From assembly GCF_003841465.1 (NCBI RefSeq), contig NZ_REFZ01000013.1, positions 20,550 to 84,549 of the forward strand: DNA of 64,000 bases. Direction: 5' to 3'. The notes under the pieces are model-generated. The model saw nothing but the letters and a program-made list of their open reading frames with translations. It had not been told where the DNA came from and did no database searches. A program made the position numbers and the translations under genes. This stretch comes from Natrarchaeobius oligotrophus (lineage in GTDB: Archaea > Halobacteriota > Halobacteria > Halobacteriales > Natrialbaceae). Shown here piece after piece: positions 59,380 through 64,000 of the stretch (position 1 is the first letter of the stretch; every line of letters begins with the position of its first letter).

Positions 59380-61281
59380 TCAGTCACCTGCTGCGGGTTC
59401 GATTCGCACCTGTGCGGTCGGTTCGCGGTCCTCGTCGGCGAGGTTGACCTCGTAGCCCTCGACGATTTCGGCTGGCTCGAACGGGTTACCGTTGTACTTG
59501 AGCAGGCTCGACAGCTTCTCGCCGAAGCGACCGAGTTCGCGCTGGATGTGACCGCGGAACTGGGCGGTGGCGTTCATTTCGACGACCATCGCCTCGTCGA
59601 CGCTCTCCAGGAACTCGGTGACCTCCGTTTTCGGGAACGGTAGCATGTCGGAGACGCTGAGTCCCTTGACCGAGTGGCCCTGCTCGTTCAGCCGAGCGAC
59701 CGCTTCCTGGACGGCACCCTGGCTCGAGCCCCAGGTGACGATGCCGTACTCGGCGTCCTCGTCGCCGAAGTACGTCTGGGTCGAGTCCCGTTCGTCGAGT
59801 TCCTCGCGGATCGCCTCGAGTTTCTCGAGGCGGCGATCCATCTGGAACGTGCGGTTGTCGGGGTCCTCGCTGATGTGGCCGACCGGACTGTGTTCGTTTC
59901 CGGTCGCGAGGTACCGTCCGCCCTTCTGACCGGGCAACGAACGCGGTGCGACGCCGTTCTCGGCCTCCTCGTAGTTGAACCGTTTGAACTTTCCAGAGTT
60001 GTCGTGTGCGGCTTCTCTGAGTTCGGCTTCGGTCAGCGTCGAGCCGAGATCCGGTTTTGGCTCGCGATCGAAGAATTCGACGTCGACGTTGGTGTTCTCG
60101 CCCGAGAGCTTCTGATCGTAGATGATGATCGCGGGGATCTGGTAATCCCAGGCGATCTCGAAGGCGAGACGCGTCTGCTCGTAGGCTTCCTCGATGTTTC
60201 CGGGCGCGAAGACGACCCGCTGGGAGTCGCCCTGGCTCGTGTAGAGGACGAACTCGAGGTCGGCCTGTTCGGGCTTGGTCGGCATTCCGGTCGACGGCCC
60301 GGCTCGCATCGACTCAAGCAGCACGAGCGGCGTTTCGGTCATCTCCGCCAGGCCGAGCGGCTCGCTCATCAGCGCGAATCCGCCGCCGGAGGAGCCGGAC
60401 ATGGCCTTGACGCCGGCGTGGCTCGCGCCCACGGCGAGCGCCGCGGCGGCGATCTCGTCTTCGACCTGTTCGGAGACGCCGCCCATGTCGGGGAAGTTCT
60501 GGCTGAGGATGGTGAACACGTCCGTCCACGGCGTCATCGGGTAGCCGGCGATGAACCGACAGCCGGCGTCGATTGCGCCGTAGGCGATCGCGTTCGAGCC
60601 CGACAACAGCGCCTGTTCGGTGTCGTGTTCGCCGACCGGCGCGCGAAGGTCGTGCTCGAAGTCGTACTCCTCGTTCGTCGTCTCGTAGGCTTCATGGAGG
60701 ATCTCGAGGTTCGACTCGAGGACGTCGCCGCTCATCGCGTCTTCCATCAGGTCCTCGATGTGCTCGAGGTCCATGTCGAGCAACGCGGCGGTGACGCCGA
60801 CGCCGGCGGTGTTGCGCATGACCTCGCGACCGTGCTCTTTCGCCAGGCCGCGCAGGTCCATCGGGAAGACGTGCCAGTCGTTCTCTTCGGCCCGCTTCTC
60901 GAGGTCGAGGTCGGCGACTTCCTCCTCGTCGAGGAGTCCTTCGTCGTAGACGATGATCCCACCCTCTCTGAGCTCGTCGAGGTTCTCCGAGAGCGGTTTG
61001 ATCTCCTCGTTCCCGTAGTAGGCTTCCTCCTGTGGATTGCGGGCGAACGAGTCACCGAGGGCCAACAGGAAGTTGTAGCCGTCCCCGCGTGACTGTACCT
61101 CGTGTGCTGCAGCCCGAATCTCGACGTACGTGTGGCCGCCACGGATCCTGGACGGATAGTGGCGGTGTGTGAACACGTCGAGCCCCGAGCGCATCAGCGC
61201 TTTCGCGAAGTTCTGGCTCGTCGAGTCGATCCCGTCTCCGGAACCCCCCGCGATTCGCCAGATGAGTTCGTCGTCGCTCAT
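59380..61281 (-). CDS. korA: 2-oxoacid:ferredoxin oxidoreductase, fused gamma-alpha subunit
   Basis: The 633-residue subunit has an N-terminal gamma domain (about 1-190) with RIAGGSGDGIDSTSQNFAKALMRSG and PSRIRGGHTYVEIRA. The alpha domain (about 200-633) follows, with GSNAIAYGAIDAGCRFIAGYPMTPWTD, VKAMSGSSGGGFALMSEPLGLAEMTE and YGIVTWGSSQGAVQEAVARLNEQG. With KorB it oxidises a 2-oxoacid and CoA to acyl-CoA and CO2. I place the start at the ATG at 61279-61281. The AT-rich element at about 61340-61365 (CTTTGCTATACATTAACAAG) lies upstream and probably holds the operon promoter. Confidence 0.94.
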   Translation of the reverse strand: MSDDELIWRIAGGSGDGIDSTSQNFAKALMRSGLDVFTHRHYPSRIRGGHTYVEIRAAAHEVQSRGDGYNFLLALGDSFARNPQEEAYYGNEEIKPLSENLDELREGGIIVYDEGLLDEEEVADLDLEKRAEENDWHVFPMDLRGLAKEHGREVMRNTAGVGVTAALLDMDLEHIEDLMEDAMSGDVLESNLEILHEAYETTNEEYDFEHDLRAPVGEHDTEQALLSGSNAIAYGAIDAGCRFIAGYPMTPWTDVFTILSQNFPDMGGVSEQVEDEIAAAALAVGASHAGVKAMSGSSGGGFALMSEPLGLAEMTETPLVLLESMRAGPSTGMPTKPEQADLEFVLYTSQGDSQRVVFAPGNIEEAYEQTRLAFEIAWDYQIPAIIIYDQKLSGENTNVDVEFFDREPKPDLGSTLTEAELREAAHDNSGKFKRFNYEEAENGVAPRSLPGQKGGRYLATGNEHSPVGHISEDPDNRTFQMDRRLEKLEAIREELDERDSTQTYFGDEDAEYGIVTWGSSQGAVQEAVARLNEQGHSVKGLSVSDMLPFPKTEVTEFLESVDEAMVVEMNATAQFRGHIQRELGRFGEKLSSLLKYNGNPFEPAEIVEGYEVNLADEDREPTAQVRIEPAAGD

Positions 61282-61617
61282 AGGTAAATCAGTGGCCAGT
61301 GGCCAACCGTACCTGGATTTTGCTCTACCGAACCTAAAGCCTTTGCTATACATTAACAAGGATCTTTCGTGAAGAATGAAGGTCCGTTTACGAACCGGCG
61401 TGAAAAACCGTGAACGTTCGTCGGAAACGCGTTCGTTGTTCAACCGATTCGCGTCATCGGAACGGAGTATCGGCCCCTATCGATCGGTGAGCGAATCGTC
61501 GATGACTGATCGACTCGACGCTCGAATTCGGTGGTTTCGGTCGCGTCCACACCTGCGACGGAAGCGCCCACTCACAGACGAAGCCGCTTTACGCGCGGAC
61601 CCGCTTCGATTACGACA
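61282..61617. other. Divergent promoter region between korA and the archaeosine gene
   Basis: This 336-base spacer holds no gene. An AT-rich block near 61340-61365 suits the korA promoter, and CTTTACGCG about 30 bases before the ATG at 61618 suits the archaeosine-gene promoter. No strong repeat is seen between them. Confidence 0.45.
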
Positions 61618-62715
61618 ATGAGTACGCCGACGCCGGAGGTCTACGAACGGGGCAAGGGAATGGACGCCCACAACCAGGTGATGCGGGAGATCCGCTCGCG
61701 AAAGGAGGCGAGCTACGATCCCCGCGAGCCAACGCGAGTCTGGCTCGACGAGGACAACACGCCCGACGGCGTCAAGCGAAGCCTGACGATCATCCTGAAC
61801 ACCGGCGGCTGTCGGTGGGCCCGCGCCGGCGGCTGTACGATGTGCGGCTACGTCGCCGAGAGCGTCGACGGGGGAAGCGTCAGCCACGACGCGCTCGTGG
61901 ACCAGATCGACGTCTGCCTCGAGCACGAAGCCGAGAACGCCGACGAGCCGGCGGAGCTGATCAAGATCTACACGTCGGGATCGTTCCTCGACGAGCGCGA
62001 GGTCGGCGCCGAGACGCGCCGCGCGATCGCCGAGACGTTCGCGGATCGAGAGCGCATGGTCGTCGAGTCGCTGCCGGATTTCGTCGACCGCGAGAAGATC
62101 GAGGACTTCACCGACCGGGGGCTCGACACCGACGTGGCGATCGGCCTCGAGACGGCCACCGACCGCGTGCGCCACGACTGCGTGAACAAGTACTTCGACT
62201 TCGCGGACTTCGAGGACGCCTGCGCGCAGGCGGCGCGAGCCGATCGGGAGAGCGAGTCGGCCGACGCCGGCGTCAAGGCGTACCTCCTGATGAAACCGCC
62301 GTTTCTCGCAGAGCCCGAAGCGGTCCGGGACATGATCTCGTCGGTCGAACGCTGTGCCGACGTCGAGGGCTGTCACACCGTCTCGATGAACCCCTGCAAC
62401 GTCCAGCGCTACACCATGGTCGACGAACTCTACTTCCGGGACGGCTACCGGCCGCCGTGGCTCTGGTCGGTCGCCCACGTCCTCGAGGAGACCGCCGACG
62501 TCGACGCCATCGTCGTCTCGGACCCGGTCGGCCACGGCTCCGAGCGCGGGCCGCACAACTGCGGCGAGTGCGACGACCTGGTCCAGAAGGCGATCAAGGA
62601 CTTCGACCTCCGGCAGGACCCCTCGGTGTTCGAGCAGGTCTCCTGTGAGTGCGAGCTGACGTGGGAAACCGTCCTCGAGCGCGAGCGCAGTTTCAACCAG
62701 CCGCTGACGCGGTGA
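61618..62715 (+). CDS. Archaeosine biosynthesis radical SAM protein (RaSEA type)
   Basis: The 365-residue radical-SAM enzyme matches the archaeal protein that works with the archaeosine synthase subunit ArcS to convert preQ0-derived lysine adducts on tRNA G15 to archaeosine. The Fe-S motif is C65-x7-C73-x2-C76 (GGCRWARAGGCTMCGY). It also has IYTSGSFLDEREVG, IGLETATDRVRHDCVNKYF, KAYLLMKPPFLAEPEAVRDM and HTVSMNPCNVQRYTMVDELYF. The C-terminal CGECDDLVQKAIKDFDL holds more cysteines. The start is the ATG at 61618, 30 bases after a TATA-like block. No arcS or tgtA gene is nearby. Confidence 0.92.
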   Translation: MSTPTPEVYERGKGMDAHNQVMREIRSRKEASYDPREPTRVWLDEDNTPDGVKRSLTIILNTGGCRWARAGGCTMCGYVAESVDGGSVSHDALVDQIDVCLEHEAENADEPAELIKIYTSGSFLDEREVGAETRRAIAETFADRERMVVESLPDFVDREKIEDFTDRGLDTDVAIGLETATDRVRHDCVNKYFDFADFEDACAQAARADRESESADAGVKAYLLMKPPFLAEPEAVRDMISSVERCADVEGCHTVSMNPCNVQRYTMVDELYFRDGYRPPWLWSVAHVLEETADVDAIVVSDPVGHGSERGPHNCGECDDLVQKAIKDFDLRQDPSVFEQVSCECELTWETVLERERSFNQPLTR

Positions 62716-62837
62716 TCGGGAACCGCTCGCCACCACTGCCCTACCTCTGTCCAACTGAATGACGTTCCAATCCAACTATTCGTAAAAGCACATCCCGAAA
62801 AGTTCATCCACCGTAAAAGTGATAATAACTGTATTGG

Positions 62838-63269
62838 ATGTCTGGATCAAATATCGAACCAGAGCGAACGGATAGAACGATGGGTGAGACACTGCGAATT
62901 ATCTCAATTGTGAGTTGTGCCGTCGCGCTCCTCGGATTCCTCGGTGGAGTCGCTCTCGGACGAATATTAGCGGGTGCATTCATCTTTCTCGCAGGTATGT
63001 GGATCGGCGTTGGCTTGGCGCTGTACGAGTGGCGTTCGACGAAAGGTACTGATAAGCACGAATCCAACGAAGCCGCGTTCCGGCGAGCCAGCTACTGGTC
63101 AGTCGTGACCGTAAACGTGGCGGCTGGCACACTGTTCCCGCCGGTATTTTTTCTATCGGCGAAAGGATGGATCAAGGATGTCCCTGGCTTCCGGTACGTT
63201 GTGGGCACAGTCTCCGTGTTTTTGCTCTTTTTCACCGCATTGTACGTAGTATTCTGGGCCGAGATGTAG
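62838..63269 (+). CDS. Four-helix membrane protein of unknown function (143 aa)
   Basis: The protein has a polar N-terminus (MSGSNIEPERTDRTMGETLR) and four hydrophobic segments. They read about ISIVSCAVALLGFLGGVALG, LAGAFIFLAGMWIGVGLALY, VVTVNVAAGTLFPPVFFLSA and VVGTVSVFLLFFTALYVVFW, with a charged loop (EWRSTKGTDKHESNEAAFRRA) in the middle. Codon use is less GC-rich than in the core genes, like the following gene, so the pair may be recently acquired. The start is the ATG at 62838. No family is recognised. Confidence 0.75.
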   Translation: MSGSNIEPERTDRTMGETLRIISIVSCAVALLGFLGGVALGRILAGAFIFLAGMWIGVGLALYEWRSTKGTDKHESNEAAFRRASYWSVVTVNVAAGTLFPPVFFLSAKGWIKDVPGFRYVVGTVSVFLLFFTALYVVFWAEM

Positions 63270-63348
63270 ACGACCAAAAACGCAACCCGTTGTCGACGGG
63301 GGAGCGCGATTAAAAAATGCGACAACGGTCTGTGGTAGCCAAACCCGC

Positions 63349-63795
63349 TTATACTCCCTCGATCGTGATGTTCTCGTAGTCGATTCCCCACTGACCGAGA
63401 TCGTGCTCCATGTCGACGTACGCTTGTGATGCACCCAAGGCACCGATCGCACATCCCGACGTCAGGATGAAACGGTGGGTATGGTCCGGGTCGATGTTCT
63501 GCAGGGTGATCTGTTCGCTGAAGCTTTGATCACGATCGTGGCTGAAGTTTCCTGAATCTTCGAAGCTAACGAACGAGCCGGAATCGACGATCCGCGACGT
63601 GGGATCGATTTCGCCCTCTTCAACCCGGTCGATTGCATATCCGAGTTCGTAACTCGCTCCGGATCCGCTGAGCGCTACGAGAAGACCGGCAACGCCCGCT
63701 CCAGCGCCGATAGCGATGACGACGGGAGGAACTTGAGGTTCAATTTCGTCACCGTTGGCATAGATGGACGTTTGCCGTGCTTCTTCGTCGGCCAA
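63349..63795 (-). CDS. Membrane-anchored protein of unknown function, TTG start (148 aa)
   Basis: The protein has an N-terminal polar stretch and one hydrophobic segment (VPPVVIAIGAGAGVAGLLVALSG, about residues 22-45) followed by a polar domain with ELGYAIDRVEEGEIDPTSRIVDSGSFV and FSEQITLQNIDPDHTHRFILTSG. The frame opens after a TAG. The only nearby start is a TTG at 63793-63795 (MADEEARQ...). An ATG five bases further upstream is out of frame. It converges with the four-helix gene. The function is unknown; a surface or adhesion role is only a guess. Confidence 0.65.
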   Translation of the reverse strand: MADEEARQTSIYANGDEIEPQVPPVVIAIGAGAGVAGLLVALSGSGASYELGYAIDRVEEGEIDPTSRIVDSGSFVSFEDSGNFSHDRDQSFSEQITLQNIDPDHTHRFILTSGCAIGALGASQAYVDMEHDLGQWGIDYENITIEGV

Positions 63796-63847
63796 TTCAT
63801 AGGGATCAGTAGGCTAGTTCATATCTTCTGGACGCGTAGAGAGTCTC

Positions 63848-64000
63848 ATGACGACGTGGGGCGGAAAGTTGGGTGATGTTGATGAGGAGCAGTTGCGCCA
63901 GCAACTGCGCACGGAAACTGATGCGAAGGCGATCAAACGCCTCACGTGTGCGCTGCTGTACCGACAAGGTAAATCACCGGCAGAGATCGAGCAGTTGCTC
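63848..64000 (+). mobile_element. 5' end of an IS630-like transposase gene
   Basis: A 51-codon open frame from the ATG at 63848 runs to the window edge and continues beyond it. It encodes MTTWGGKLGDVDEEQLRQQL, then AIKRLTCALLYRQGKSPAEIEQLL, the helix-turn-helix start typical of IS630-family transposases in haloarchaea. No terminal inverted repeat could be confirmed because the other end lies outside. The family call is based on the N-terminal pattern only. Confidence 0.6.

Overview
This window is chromosomal DNA from a haloarchaeon (class Halobacteria). The signs are high GC, very acidic predicted proteins, TATA boxes about 25-35 bases before start codons with little or no leader, and archaeal hallmark genes: sn-glycerol-1-phosphate dehydrogenase, a geranylgeranyl-reductase-type flavoprotein, the archaeosine radical-SAM enzyme, HalOD1 and Bat-type regulators, and ferredoxin-dependent 2-oxoacid oxidoreductase. 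A Natrialbaceae-like genus is plausible, but that is a guess.

Layout. 0-16.8 kb is ordinary core genome: an AMP-forming acyl-CoA synthetase, a Fe-S uracil-DNA glycosylase, tRNA-Ser(UGA), a cobalamin adenosyltransferase, an FKBP/SlyD-type prolyl isomerase, a four-PAS histidine kinase, purD, a class III aminotransferase, an MgtC/DUF4010 membrane protein, adenine deaminase and tRNA-Val(CAC). 16.8-23.9 kb is a decaying, AT-richer accessory island next to tRNA-Val. It holds a 23-base duplication of the tRNA 3' end, two facing 26-base copies of an IS200/IS605-type end, a Na+/H+ antiporter, a pentad-repeat protein, a nonapeptide-repeat protein and three pseudogenes. 23.9-62.7 kb is core genome again: Bat/HalOD1 regulators, a geranylgeranyl-reductase-like enzyme, DUF418 protein, dnaJ, flavoprotein, hydrolase, GNAT, methylmalonyl-CoA mutase catalytic subunit, aldo/keto reductase, glutamate synthase, egsA, S9 peptidase, a lysine/aspartate-repeat surface protein, glycosyltransferase, HIT protein, a lone trpB, a lone nuoCD, a glucoamylase-like enzyme, korAB and the archaeosine enzyme. 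After 62.8 kb there are two unknown membrane or surface proteins and the 5' end of a transposase that runs off the window.

Genes that work together. korA-korB form one operon. The cobalamin adenosyltransferase (about 5 kb) could supply the cofactor of the methylmalonyl-CoA mutase (about 37 kb), though they are unlinked. egsA and the geranylgeranyl-reductase-like protein both belong to archaeal lipid chemistry. gltB stands alone behind an AT-rich promoter with two palindromes.

Most unusual content: (1) a family of at least seven dispersed, about 75-80 base imperfect palindromes in intergenic DNA, three of which provide the TGA stop codon of the preceding gene; (2) a compact predicted three-way-junction RNA at 25672-25734; (3) a 9-residue repeat shared by two otherwise unrelated proteins; (4) a 5-residue repeat protein with a PRC-barrel-like tail inside the island. 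No CRISPR array and no complete defence system were found.
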